Of a DNA stretch of 64,000 bases, positions 8,173 to 16,460 are shown piece by piece; within the stretch, counting starts at the first letter, position 1, and each line of letters begins with the position of its first letter. A model generated the notes under the pieces. It saw only the letters and a program-made list of their open reading frames with translations, was not told the DNA's origin and ran no database searches. A program made the translations under genes and the position numbers. This DNA is from Castellaniella sp. (GTDB lineage: Bacteria > Pseudomonadota > Gammaproteobacteria > Burkholderiales > Burkholderiaceae_B), in the NCBI RefSeq assembly GCF_034675845.1, contig NZ_JAUCCU010000002.1:496001-560000 (forward strand), read 5' to 3'.

Positions 8173-9024
8173 ATGGCAAAACTTATTGGCAGCATCAGCA
8201 CTTCTCATGTCCCGGCCATTGGCGGCGCCTTGGCGCGCCGAAAAGAGCAGGAGCCCTATTGGAAGCCTTTTTTCGATGCCTATGACGAGGCCCGGGCCTG
8301 GCTGGCACAGGTGCGCCCCGATGTCGTGGTGATCGTGCATAACGACCATGGGCTGAATTTCTTTCTGGACAAGATGCCGACCTTCTCCGTCGGGGCGGCA
8401 GACGTCTACCAGACCGGCGATGAAGGTTGGGGCATCCCGGCCCTGGTCCAGCCGCGTGGCTGTGTAGACTTGTCCTGGCATATGATCGAGACCCTGGTCG
8501 AGGACGAATTCGACATCACCACTTGCCAGGAAGCCCTGATCGATCACGCGGTCTCGCTGCCTTTGGCCTTGCTCTGGCCCGAAGGCCAAGAAGCGGGCGC
8601 ATGGCCGGTGGAAATCGTGCCGGTATGCATCAATACGGTCTTGGCGCCTTACCCCTCTGCGGCGCGGTGTTATCGCCTGGGGCAGTCGCTGCGCCGTGCC
8701 ATCGAGTCCTGGGATGATGAGCGGCGCGTGCTGGTGATCGCCAGCGGCGGCCTGTCGCACCAATTGGATGGCGAACGTGCAGGCTTCATCAATAAATCCT
8801 TTGATCAGCAGTTCATGGAAAGCCTGGTCGATGACCCGACCTGGATCACGCAATACACCAACGACGAACTGGTCGAACTGACCGGAACGCAAGGGATTGA
8901 ATTATTGATGTGGGTGGCGGCGCGCGGGGTGTTGGATGATATTCCGGTGCGCAAGCGCCATGCCCACTATCATGTACCGATTTCCAATACGGCGACAGGT
9001 CTGCTGGTGCTGGAACCTGCATGA
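8173..9024 (+). CDS. LigB-like extradiol dioxygenase beta (catalytic) subunit (second copy)
   Basis: 283-residue catalytic subunit of a class III extradiol dioxygenase with Fe(II)-dependent meta-cleavage chemistry. The expected Fe ligands are all present: His12 (STSHVPAIG), His59 (HNDHG) and Glu243 (GIELLMW). The catalytic base His196 is in SGGLSHQL. The C-terminus HYHVPISNTATGLLVL matches LigB. The enzyme should therefore be active. It differs throughout from the LigB at 16457, for example GGALARRKEQEPYWKP against GAALDLGKSGDAYWAP. It is coupled to the alpha subunit upstream and followed by an aldo/keto reductase. This may be a second protocatechuate dioxygenase or one with altered ring specificity. 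Confidence 0.85.
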   Translation: MAKLIGSISTSHVPAIGGALARRKEQEPYWKPFFDAYDEARAWLAQVRPDVVVIVHNDHGLNFFLDKMPTFSVGAADVYQTGDEGWGIPALVQPRGCVDLSWHMIETLVEDEFDITTCQEALIDHAVSLPLALLWPEGQEAGAWPVEIVPVCINTVLAPYPSAARCYRLGQSLRRAIESWDDERRVLVIASGGLSHQLDGERAGFINKSFDQQFMESLVDDPTWITQYTNDELVELTGTQGIELLMWVAARGVLDDIPVRKRHAHYHVPISNTATGLLVLEPA

Positions 9025-9142
9025 TATTGTTGGCGGGGCAGTGAATTTCTGCCCGCCCAGCCCGCTATCGCAATCGCTTATAGCTGTTAGTGGTCGATGC
9101 GGGCTTACACTGCCCCGTTGTTCTGGGGATAATTCAACTACT

Positions 9143-10141
9143 ATGACATCAACACGCACGCTCGCCGGCATGCCGGTTTTTCCGATTGGCTTGGGATGCA
9201 TGAGCCTCAGCCACGGCTATGGCCCCGCCGCTTCGCCTGAACAGGCGCAAACCCTGCTGCTGGGGGCGCTGGACCGGGGGGTGACACTATTCGACACGGC
9301 GGCTCTTTATGGCTTCGGCCACAACGAAGAAATGCTGGGTCGGGGGCTGTCGCCGCATCGCAGCCGTTTTTTGCTGGCCAGCAAGTGCGGTATTTTTCGC
9401 GAAGACGGCCAGCGCCGCATCGATGGCCGCCCGGACACGCTGCGGCGTACCTGCGAGGACTCGTTGCGCCGCTTGCGTACCGATGTCCTGGATCTGTATT
9501 ACTTGCATCGCTGGGACAAATCTGTCCCCATCGAAGATAGTATTGGCGCATTGGCGGATCTCGTGCAGGCAGGCAAGATCCGCCACATCGGCTTATCCGA
9601 GGTTTCCGCTGACACCTTGCGCAAGGCGCATGCGGTACACCCTATTGCTGCAGTCCAAAGCGAATACTCGCTGTGGTCGCGCAATGTGGAAATTGCCGTC
9701 CTGCAAGCCTGCCGTGAGATCGGGGCGCAACTGGTGGCATTCAGCCCCTTGGGGCGGGCATTTCTGGCCGATGGCTTGCCTTCTATCAGTCTCTTGGCGG
9801 ACACTGATTTGCGCCGTCGCATGCCGCGTTTTCAGCCCGACGCTTTTGCCCGAAACCAGTCATTGCTGGGGCTGCTGCGTGACAGCGCCCGAGCGCTGGG
9901 CTGTACCCCCGGCCAATTGGCCCTGGCCTGGCTGCTGCACCAGGGGCCAGACATTATTCCCATCCCAGGCACTTGTGATCTGGCGCACTTGCAAGAAAAC
10001 CTGGACGCGGTCGATGTGGTGCTGAACGACGCCTTGTGTGCCGCACTGGCGGCGCACTTCCGCCATGATCGTGTGGCGGGAGACCGCTATGGGCCGGCCA
10101 CACAGCTGGAAATCGATACGGAGCAATACCCGTCCGCCTAG
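9143..10141 (+). CDS. Aldo/keto reductase
   Basis: 332-residue NADPH-type aldo/keto reductase (TIM barrel, YajO/Tas-like branch). The catalytic tetrad is visible: Asp and Tyr in DTAALYG (about residues 52-58), Lys in LASKCG (about 82-87) and His in YYLHRWD (about 122-128). GLSEVS and the C-terminal PIPGT are cofactor-loop motifs. The ATG at 9143 was chosen because the protein family begins with strand MPVFPIGLGCM; the longer frame from 8936 overlaps the dioxygenase gene. It lies 118 bp downstream of the second dioxygenase pair and could reduce a ring-cleavage semialdehyde or an aromatic aldehyde. That role is inference from position. Confidence 0.85.
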   Translation: MTSTRTLAGMPVFPIGLGCMSLSHGYGPAASPEQAQTLLLGALDRGVTLFDTAALYGFGHNEEMLGRGLSPHRSRFLLASKCGIFREDGQRRIDGRPDTLRRTCEDSLRRLRTDVLDLYYLHRWDKSVPIEDSIGALADLVQAGKIRHIGLSEVSADTLRKAHAVHPIAAVQSEYSLWSRNVEIAVLQACREIGAQLVAFSPLGRAFLADGLPSISLLADTDLRRRMPRFQPDAFARNQSLLGLLRDSARALGCTPGQLALAWLLHQGPDIIPIPGTCDLAHLQENLDAVDVVLNDALCAALAAHFRHDRVAGDRYGPATQLEIDTEQYPSA

Positions 10142-10201
10142 GGGGCGGATGGTGGCTGGCCCGTGCATCGGGCCAAAAATATTTAGTCCTTTGGAGCAAT
10201 C

Positions 10202-11092
10202 ATGCAGGATACGCGGTTGGGGTTGATCGGTTATGGCGAGGTAGGCGGGATTTTCTGTGCAGGCCTGAAGTCGCAGGTGGCAAGCGCCCAGGCCTGGGAT
10301 TTGAAGCTGACTGATCCCGTGGCAGCGCAGCCGCTGAACCAGCGGGCCGCACAGGACGGTATTACTCTGTGTGCGTCGGTGGCCGATCTGTGCGCCGCCA
10401 GCAATCTGGTGATGTCCGCCGTCACGGCATCCAATACGGTGGCGGTGGCGCGTGCCGCCGCAGACCATCTGTTGCCAGGCACGGTTTTTCTGGATTTGAA
10501 TTCCGCCTCGCCGGGCGCCAAGCGCGAGGCCGCTTCCCTGGTCGAAGCTGCAGGCGGGCACTATGTCGAGGCCGGGGTAATGACCTCGGTGCCGCCGTAC
10601 GGCATCCGGGTGCCCATGTTGTTGGGGGGGCCGCATGCGCAGGCCCTGGCCGTCCGCCTGACTGCCTGGGGGATGGATGCCACGGCGGTATCGCCAGAAC
10701 TGGGGATAGCATCGGCCATCAAGATGTGCCGCAGTGTCATGATCAAGGGCCTGGAGGCCTTGGTGATTGAAAGCTATACGACTGCGCGCGCTTACGGTGT
10801 CGAAGATTACGTACTGCCTACCCTGCAGGAAACCTTCCCGTCCATCGACTGGGCAGAGCAGGGGCGGTATTTCTACAGCCGGGTGGTGCAGCATGGTCGA
10901 CGCCGTGCCGAAGAGATGCGCGAGGTTGCCAATACCGTGCGCGAGGCAGGCTTCGAGCCTTGGATGGCCGCCGCTACCGCTGAAAAGCAGGATTGGGTGG
11001 CCGGTCTGGCTGCTCAGGATCTGTTTGCCGGCGTCGATCAGGCCGAAGGCTGGCAAGCCTATGCCGATCGCCTGATCGATCAGGCGAAGTAA
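10202..11092 (+). CDS. NAD(P)-dependent oxidoreductase, 6PGDH-like with DUF1932 C-terminal domain
   Basis: 296-residue protein with an N-terminal Rossmann fold (GLIGYGEVGGIFCAGL, residues about 7-22) and the substrate-loop FLDLNSASPGAKREAA of the 3-hydroxyacid dehydrogenase/6PGDH superfamily. The helical C-terminal half (AIKMCRSVMIKGLEALVIES) matches the DUF1932 type. Members are often found beside aromatic ring-cleavage genes, but their substrate is not established. It lies 60 bp after the aldo/keto reductase in the same direction, with a GGAG site before the ATG, so it is probably in the same operon as the second dioxygenase pair. A strong hairpin follows the gene. Confidence 0.75.
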   Translation: MQDTRLGLIGYGEVGGIFCAGLKSQVASAQAWDLKLTDPVAAQPLNQRAAQDGITLCASVADLCAASNLVMSAVTASNTVAVARAAADHLLPGTVFLDLNSASPGAKREAASLVEAAGGHYVEAGVMTSVPPYGIRVPMLLGGPHAQALAVRLTAWGMDATAVSPELGIASAIKMCRSVMIKGLEALVIESYTTARAYGVEDYVLPTLQETFPSIDWAEQGRYFYSRVVQHGRRRAEEMREVANTVREAGFEPWMAAATAEKQDWVAGLAAQDLFAGVDQAEGWQAYADRLIDQAK

Positions 11093-11120
11093 GCCGTCTG
11101 GCGCCAGTTGCCTGCGACCA

Positions 11121-11152
11121 GGCTGAGACTGCCCTGGTGGGCAGTCTCAGCC
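11121..11152. terminator. Hairpin terminator between the oxidoreductase and the convergent LysR gene
   Basis: Perfect 13-bp stem GGCTGAGACTGCC (11121-11133) and its complement (11140-11152) with a 6-base loop. It has no strong T-run on either side, so it is an atypical intrinsic terminator. It overlaps the last codons of the LysR gene on the other strand. Confidence 0.6.
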
Positions 11153-12061
11153 GGTTTGCGTCATTGGTGCCGGATAGACCTGCTGTACCATGGTCTGAAT
11201 CAGATCCAGCATGGCTTTTTGTGTCAGCGTGGTGATCCGGCCTGACGCTGTTGCCAGGTATAGCTGGCTGCGTAGCTCGGGTGGTTTGATCAGGCGTGTA
11301 TGGTAGTGATCCGGGTATGCCGTGGTCAGCACGGCATGCTCGCTCAGCACGGCATAGCCCGCTCCGTCGGCCACCAGATCCAGGATGGCAGGCACGCTAT
11401 CGATTTCCAGACGGATATTGGGGCGGCAGCCGATCTGCGCCATGTGGGATTCCAGCAGCATACGAATGGTGTGCGGGCGGTTTGGGATCACCAGGGGCAT
11501 GCCTGCCAATGATTTCAAGGAAATCGGCTGTGTCGAGGGGTGCGGACCCCGGGGGCCGACCAGATACAGCAACTCGCTGGTCAGCGGGATAAGATCCAGT
11601 TCGGCCGATGCCGATGGGTTATACAGCAGCGCAATGTCCAGGCGGCCCGCCAACAGTGATTCCTGCATCATCAGCGACAAGCCCTCGGTGATGGACAGAG
11701 AGGCATTGGGCAGCTGCTTGCGAAATGCCCGCGTCAGCTGCACCGTCAGCATTTTCGAGGCGCTGGGGGCGATGCCCAGGGTGACCCGGCCCGCCAGCGC
11801 GCCATGCACCCGGGCCATGTCTTCTTTGGCGCGTTCAACCTGATGCAGTATCCCTTGGCAGTGTTCCAGCAGAAGCTTGCCGGCCTCGGTGGTCGTCACA
11901 CCCCGGCCGTTGCGATTCAGCAGATTCTGGCGTAGTTCGACCTCGAGCAGACGAACCTGTCGGCTAAGTGCCGGTTGTGCCACATCCAGCGCGTGCGATG
12001 CCTGGGTGAAGCTGCCCAGTTCGGCAACCCGAGCGAAGTATTCCAACTGTTTCAGATCCAT
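11147..12061 (-). CDS. LysR-family transcriptional regulator of the protocatechuate 4,5-cleavage operon (LigR-like)
   Basis: 304-residue LysR-type regulator. The N-terminal winged helix-turn-helix is classic (MDLKQLEYFARVAELGSFTQ, ALDVAQPALSRQVRLLE), followed by the linker helix and the two-lobed effector domain. It is divergent from galD-ligJKIABC, with 136 bp between starts, which is the normal layout for a LysR activator of that operon. Closest by role would be LigR of Sphingobium, or the regulators next to pmd and galD clusters, which respond to protocatechuate or gallate. The effector is inferred. The gene starts at the ATG at 12061 with the family's usual first residues. Confidence 0.85.
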   Translation of the reverse strand: MDLKQLEYFARVAELGSFTQASHALDVAQPALSRQVRLLEVELRQNLLNRNGRGVTTTEAGKLLLEHCQGILHQVERAKEDMARVHGALAGRVTLGIAPSASKMLTVQLTRAFRKQLPNASLSITEGLSLMMQESLLAGRLDIALLYNPSASAELDLIPLTSELLYLVGPRGPHPSTQPISLKSLAGMPLVIPNRPHTIRMLLESHMAQIGCRPNIRLEIDSVPAILDLVADGAGYAVLSEHAVLTTAYPDHYHTRLIKPPELRSQLYLATASGRITTLTQKAMLDLIQTMVQQVYPAPMTQTG

Positions 12062-12095
12062 GTCAGGGTTTACCCTTGGGTTTGATATGTGAGCC

Positions 12096-12109
12096 TGTTA
12101 ATTATAACA
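12096..12109. promoter_or_regulatory. Candidate LysR operator upstream of galD
   Basis: Inverted repeat TGTTA-ATTA-TAACA in the 136-bp divergent region between the LysR gene and galD. A further TAACA lies 15 bp downstream. Size and position fit a LysR-type box, but the spacing is T-N12-A rather than the usual T-N11-A. AT-rich sequence here also offers a weak -10-like CATAAT near 12171. Confidence 0.4.
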
Positions 12110-12197
12110 ATTCGGCATAACAGCTAGTGACATCATCCTCTTATTTGTTGGCTTGCATCTGGCCATAATGGCTGTAATCCAGCAATGTGGTGATGAG

Positions 12198-13349
12198 ATG
12201 CAAAAGCCTGTCCCGACCTTGTTCATGCGTGGTGGCACTTCACGCGGTCCGTTTTTTCTGGAATCCGATCTGCCGTCGGACACGGCAGCGCGCGACCGTG
12301 TGTTGCTGGCCGTGCTGGGTTCGCCAGATCGACGCCAGATCGATGGCCTGGGCGGGGCGCATCCCTTGACCAGCAAGGTCGGCATCGTCCGGGCAGGAAC
12401 TACCCCGGATGTGGATTTGGAATTTCTGTTTGCCCAACTGCAGCCGGATCAAGATACCGTGGACACCACCGCCAACTGCGGCAATATGCTGGCCGCCGTG
12501 GTGCCGTTTGCCCTCGAACGTGGGCTGATTCAGGCCCAGGCCGATGAAACAACGGTGCGCGTTCTGACCCGCAACACCGGTATGCTGTGCGACATCACGG
12601 TGCAGACACCACTGACGCCGACAGGCCGTCAGGTCAGCTACGAAGGCCAGGCCCGCATCGATGGCGTGCCCGGCACCTCGGCCCCCATCACCATCAACTT
12701 TCTGGATACCGCAGGCTCGGTATGCGCCAGCCTGCTGCCGACCGGTCAGGTGCTGGACCGCGTGCATGTCGAACCGACCGCAGGCGCGGATTTTCCGGCG
12801 TTTGATATCGACGTGACCTGTATCGACAATGGCATGCCCCTGGTCTTGTTTCGTGCTCAGGACGTAGGCTGCACTGGCCAGGAAACACCGGCCCAACTGA
12901 ATGCGGACGTGGCGCTGAAGGCAAAAATCGAGGCTTTACGCCTGATCACCGCCGAACGCATGGGGCTGGGCGACGTCAAAGATCGCAATTACCCCAAGAT
13001 GACCCTGGTGTCGGCCCCGCAGTCAGGGGGTGCCATCAGCACGCGTTGCTTCATCCCGCATGTCTGCCACGAAGCCATTGGCGTGCTGGCTGCCGTCACG
13101 GTGGGGACCGCCTGTGTGCTGGAAGGCGCGGTGCCGCATGCGCTGGCCCGTTTGCCACAAGGCGCCCGCAAGGCGGTTTCCATTGAACACCCCAGCGGGG
13201 AGTTCACCGTCGAACTTGAATTGGACCCGCATGATGCACAAAAAGTCGTGCGTGCTGCTTTATTGCGCACGGCACGGCTGATCATGCGTGGCGATGCCAT
13301 GGTCCCTGCAGCCGCCTGGTCGGCCCAGGCCACAGGCGCAGCCCGCTGA
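12198..13349 (+). CDS. galD: 4-oxalomesaconate tautomerase/isomerase (GalD/LigU, PrpF family)
   Basis: 383-residue PrpF-type protein with the diaminopimelate-epimerase fold. It interconverts forms of 4-oxalomesaconate, supplying the isomer used by the hydratase LigJ. Motifs fit GalD: PTLFMRGGTSRGPFFL at the N-terminus, RDRVLLAVLGSPDRRQIDG, and DTTANCGNMLAAVVPFALE (the NCGN loop). The ATG at 12198 was chosen because homologues begin just before the MRGGTS motif; the frame is open to 12153. It is the first gene of a head-to-tail operon with ligJ, ligK, ligI, ligA, ligB and ligC, the order of the Comamonas pmdU-(K)-EFDABC cluster. PrpF relatives act on several tricarboxylates, but the context is decisive. 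Confidence 0.88.
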   Translation: MQKPVPTLFMRGGTSRGPFFLESDLPSDTAARDRVLLAVLGSPDRRQIDGLGGAHPLTSKVGIVRAGTTPDVDLEFLFAQLQPDQDTVDTTANCGNMLAAVVPFALERGLIQAQADETTVRVLTRNTGMLCDITVQTPLTPTGRQVSYEGQARIDGVPGTSAPITINFLDTAGSVCASLLPTGQVLDRVHVEPTAGADFPAFDIDVTCIDNGMPLVLFRAQDVGCTGQETPAQLNADVALKAKIEALRLITAERMGLGDVKDRNYPKMTLVSAPQSGGAISTRCFIPHVCHEAIGVLAAVTVGTACVLEGAVPHALARLPQGARKAVSIEHPSGEFTVELELDPHDAQKVVRAALLRTARLIMRGDAMVPAAAWSAQATGAAR

Positions 13350-13380
13350 AGCGGTTTATCTACTAGGAGAATCCGTCCCC

Positions 13381-14424
13381 ATGAACCGAAAACCCCTGAT
13401 CATTGATTGCCATGGGCACTATACGACAGCCCCTCAGGCCTTGGCCGATTGGCGCGAGCGCCAGATTGCCGGCCTGCAGGATGCGTCCCTCAGCCCGAAA
13501 GCGTCTGACTTGCACATCAGCGACGATGATCTGCGTGAAAGCATCGAGACCAACCAACTGCGCCTGATGCGCGAGCGTGGGTCCGATCTGACGATTTTTT
13601 CGCCCCGCGCCAGCTTTATGGCGCACCATATCGGTGATTTCCAGGTATCCAGCACCTGGTCGGCCATTTGTAATGAACTCTGCCACCGGGTCGCGACCTT
13701 GTTTCCAGAGCATTTCGCCATGGCGGCCATGCTGCCTCAGTCGCCAGGGGTCGATCCGGCCACCTGTATTCCCGAACTAGAACGCTGCGTCGAGGAATAC
13801 GGTGCCGTCGGCATCAACCTGAACCCAGATCCTTCTGGCGGGTATTGGACTGCGCCGCCGCTGTCGGATCGGTCCTGGTATCCGATTTACGAGAAAATGG
13901 TGGAATACGATATTCCCGCCATGATTCACGTCTCGACCAGTTGTAATGCCTGCTTTCATACGACCGGCGCGCACTATTTGAATGCCGACACCACGGCCTT
14001 CATGCAGTGCCTGACGTCTGATCTTTTTAAAGACTTCCCCACGCTGCGTTTTGTGATTCCGCACGGCGGCGGCGCGGCACCCTACCATTGGGGCCGGTTC
14101 CGTGGTTTGGCGCAGGCGCTCAATAAACCTCTGCTGGACGAACACCTGCTGAACAACGTGTTCTTTGATACCTGCGTGTATCACCAGCCGGGCATTGATC
14201 TGCTGACGCGCGTCATTCCCGTCAAAAATGTGCTGTTCGCTTCCGAGATGATCGGCGCGGTGCGCGGCATCGATCCGGAAACCGGCCATTATTTCGACGA
14301 CACCAAGCGCTACATCGAAGCCGCCGACACCCTGTCCGATGCGGATCGTTTTCAGATTTACGAAGGCAATGCCCGGCGTGTTTTCCCGCGCCTGGATACT
14401 GCCCTGAAGGCCAGGGGCCTTTGA
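13381..14424 (+). CDS. ligJ: 4-oxalomesaconate hydratase LigJ (PmdE)
   Basis: 347-residue amidohydrolase-superfamily hydratase. It adds water to 4-oxalomesaconate to give 4-carboxy-4-hydroxy-2-oxoadipate. The metal-binding start IDCHGHYTTAP (His11, His13) and the conserved KASDLHISDDDLRESIE, RASFMAHH and VIPHGGGAAPYHWGRFRG segments are typical of LigJ. The start follows an AGGAG at about 12 bp; the frame is open upstream into galD, but homologues begin at this ATG. It lies between galD and ligK in the pmd-type operon. Identification is strong from both motif order and neighbours. Confidence 0.93.
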   Translation: MNRKPLIIDCHGHYTTAPQALADWRERQIAGLQDASLSPKASDLHISDDDLRESIETNQLRLMRERGSDLTIFSPRASFMAHHIGDFQVSSTWSAICNELCHRVATLFPEHFAMAAMLPQSPGVDPATCIPELERCVEEYGAVGINLNPDPSGGYWTAPPLSDRSWYPIYEKMVEYDIPAMIHVSTSCNACFHTTGAHYLNADTTAFMQCLTSDLFKDFPTLRFVIPHGGGAAPYHWGRFRGLAQALNKPLLDEHLLNNVFFDTCVYHQPGIDLLTRVIPVKNVLFASEMIGAVRGIDPETGHYFDDTKRYIEAADTLSDADRFQIYEGNARRVFPRLDTALKARGL

Positions 14425-14443
14425 TTCCTAGAGGACTATGGAT

Positions 14444-15139
14444 ATGAGCATTCCCTTGAATCAGCTGGGTGTCGTGCATCGCACGATCCAGCGTGCAGAT
14501 GCTGCTGCTGTCGAACACCTGTCGCATTTTGGCGTGGCCACCATTCACGAAGCCATGGGGCGGGTGGGCCTGATGAAGCCCACCATGCGCCCTGTCTGGC
14601 ATGGGGCAAAGCTATGCGGTCCGGCCGTCACGGTGCTGCTGCAGCCGGGCGATAACTGGATGCTGCACGTGGCCGCCGAACAGATCCGTCCAGGCGACGT
14701 GGTCGTGGCGGCTTGTACGGCCGACAGCACCGATGGCTTTTTCGGTGATTTGTTGGCGACGTCCTTCAAGGCGCGCGGCGCAGCGGGTCTGATCATTGAC
14801 GGCGGCGTGCGCGATATTGATACCTTGGAATCCATGGATTTTCCGGTATTCGCCAAGGCCATCAGCGCCCGCGGCACCATCAAGGCCACGCTGGGCTCGG
14901 TCAATATCCCGGTCGTATGCGCCAATGCCAGTGTGATGCCGGGCGATGTGGTTGTGGCGGATACCGATGGCGTGGTGGTGGTACCTGCCGCCCTGGCCGC
15001 CGAGGTCGCAGCCCGGGCCCAGGCCCGCGAAGACAATGAAATCAGCAAGCGCGATATTTTCGCTTCTGGCGTCTTGGGCCTGGACTACTACAAAATGCGG
15101 GAAGGCTTGGAAAAAGCCGGTTTGAAATACCTGGATTAA
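14444..15139 (+). CDS. ligK: 4-carboxy-4-hydroxy-2-oxoadipate aldolase LigK (PmdF, RraA fold)
   Basis: 231-residue divalent-metal class II aldolase of the RraA/HMG aldolase fold. It splits 4-carboxy-4-hydroxy-2-oxoadipate into pyruvate and oxaloacetate, and many members also decarboxylate oxaloacetate. Signature segments: FGVATIHEAMGRVGLMKP, GDNWMLHVAAEQIRPGDVVV, and the active-site GLIIDGGVRDIDTLE with the Arg-Asp pair that binds substrate and metal. Two in-frame ATGs lie 6 bp apart. The second (14444) has AGAGGA at a good 8-base distance; the first (14438) is too close. It is the terminal step of the 4,5-cleavage pathway. Confidence 0.93.
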   Translation: MSIPLNQLGVVHRTIQRADAAAVEHLSHFGVATIHEAMGRVGLMKPTMRPVWHGAKLCGPAVTVLLQPGDNWMLHVAAEQIRPGDVVVAACTADSTDGFFGDLLATSFKARGAAGLIIDGGVRDIDTLESMDFPVFAKAISARGTIKATLGSVNIPVVCANASVMPGDVVVADTDGVVVVPAALAAEVAARAQAREDNEISKRDIFASGVLGLDYYKMREGLEKAGLKYLD

Positions 15140-15149
15140 GGACTGCACC

Positions 15150-16067
15150 ATGAGCGCCGACGGCATTTTCGTCAAGACCCCGGGCTGGCTGGATTACTAC
15201 AATGGGCCCAGCCAACCGCATTTGCGCCTGCCGCCGGGTGCGGTGGATGCACACTGCCATGTTTTTGGACCGGGCGCTGTGTTTCCTTATGCGCCGCAGC
15301 GTAAGTACACGCCTTGCGATGCGTCCAAAGAAGCCCTGTTCGCCTTGCGCGATCACCTGGGGTTCAGCAAAAACGTCATCGTGCAGGCCACCTGCCACGG
15401 CACGGACAACCGTGCCCTGGTCGATGCGCTGCAGTCGTCCGAGGGCAGGGCGCGTGGCGTCGCGACGGTCGCACAGGACATTAGCGATGCCGAACTGCAG
15501 GCGCTGCATGCTGCGGGGGTGCGCGGTACGCGCTTCAATTTCGTCAAACGCCTGGCGGATTTCACGCCGCGCGAGGTCTTGGCCGATATTGCCGCCCGTA
15601 TTGCGCCGCTGGGCTGGCACGTCGTGGTCTACTTCGAGGCGGCCGACTTGCCCGAGCTCTATGACTTCTTCACGACTTTGCCGACCACTGTGGTGGTGGA
15701 TCATATGGGGCGTCCTGATGTCACCCAACCAATCGATGGGCCGGAGTTCCAGCGCTTTGTGTCGCTGATGCACGACCACCCCAATATCTGGACCAAGGTC
15801 AGTTGCCCAGAGCGCCTCAGCCAATCCGGGCCGTTTGCCCTGAATGGTGAACAGCATGCCTATCAGGATGTCGTGCCTTATGCGCGCCATCTGGTCGAGA
15901 CCTTTCCCGACCGGGTCCTGTGGGGCACCGATTGGCCACACCCTAACCTGAAGTCCCACATGCCTGATGATGGCTTGTTGGTGGACTATATTTCGCAGAT
16001 CGCCTCAACCCCTGAGTTGCAGCAAAAGCTGCTGGTTGATAATCCTAACCGCTTGTACTGGAGTTAA
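15150..16067 (+). CDS. ligI: 2-pyrone-4,6-dicarboxylate hydrolase LigI (PmdD)
   Basis: 305-residue amidohydrolase that opens the lactone 2-pyrone-4,6-dicarboxylate, made by LigC, to 4-oxalomesaconate. Diagnostic features: DAHCHVFGPG (His35, His37), the FPYAPQRKYTPCDAS segment, IVQATCHGTDN, and the C-terminal LWGTDWPHPNL with the catalytic Asp. LigI is unusual in the superfamily in not needing a metal. The start ATG at 15150 follows AAGGACTGCACC. It lies 10 bp after ligK and 3 bp before ligA, clearly in one operon. Confidence 0.94.
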   Translation: MSADGIFVKTPGWLDYYNGPSQPHLRLPPGAVDAHCHVFGPGAVFPYAPQRKYTPCDASKEALFALRDHLGFSKNVIVQATCHGTDNRALVDALQSSEGRARGVATVAQDISDAELQALHAAGVRGTRFNFVKRLADFTPREVLADIAARIAPLGWHVVVYFEAADLPELYDFFTTLPTTVVVDHMGRPDVTQPIDGPEFQRFVSLMHDHPNIWTKVSCPERLSQSGPFALNGEQHAYQDVVPYARHLVETFPDRVLWGTDWPHPNLKSHMPDDGLLVDYISQIASTPELQQKLLVDNPNRLYWS

Positions 16068-16070
16068 GCC

Positions 16071-16460
16071 ATGTCCTTGAACAAGCCCTATGTCGATATA
16101 CCCGGCACCACGATTTTCGATGCAGATCAGTCCCGCCTGGGATATCACCTGAATCAATTCTGCATGTCGCTGATGAAGGCCGAGAACCGTCAGCGTTTCC
16201 TGGCCGATGAACGTGCCTACCTGGATGAATGGCCCATGAGCGAAGATCAGAAGCAGGCTGTTCTAGCCCGCGACTTGAATCGCTGCCTGTCCTTGGGGGG
16301 CAATATTTATTTTCTGGCCAAGCTCGGCGCTACGGATGGCCGGTCGTTTCAGTATATGGCCGCCAGCATGACCGGCATGTCCCAAGAGGAATATGCCGCC
16401 ATGATGCTGGCGGGCGGGCGCTCCATCCAGGGCAACCGCAAAATCGGAGATCACTCATGA
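16071..16460 (+). CDS. ligA: Protocatechuate 4,5-dioxygenase alpha subunit LigA (PmdA)
   Basis: 129-residue small subunit of the Fe(II) extradiol enzyme that cleaves protocatechuate between C4 and C5. It is near-canonical for LigA: IPGTTIFDADQSRLGYHLNQ, FCMSLMKAENRQRFL, GGNIYFLAKLGATDG and the C-terminal MTGMSQEEYAAMMLAGGR. It overlaps the beta-subunit gene by 4 bp (ATGA), which suggests translational coupling and equal stoichiometry. This pair, inside the lig operon, is the main protocatechuate dioxygenase; the pair at 7811-9024 is a diverged copy. Confidence 0.95.
   Translation: MSLNKPYVDIPGTTIFDADQSRLGYHLNQFCMSLMKAENRQRFLADERAYLDEWPMSEDQKQAVLARDLNRCLSLGGNIYFLAKLGATDGRSFQYMAASMTGMSQEEYAAMMLAGGRSIQGNRKIGDHS

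Noticed and set aside
8936..9142. N-terminal extension of the aldo/keto reductase frame
   Set aside because: It overlaps the dioxygenase beta-subunit gene and encodes no conserved sequence; the family starts at the ATG at 9143.
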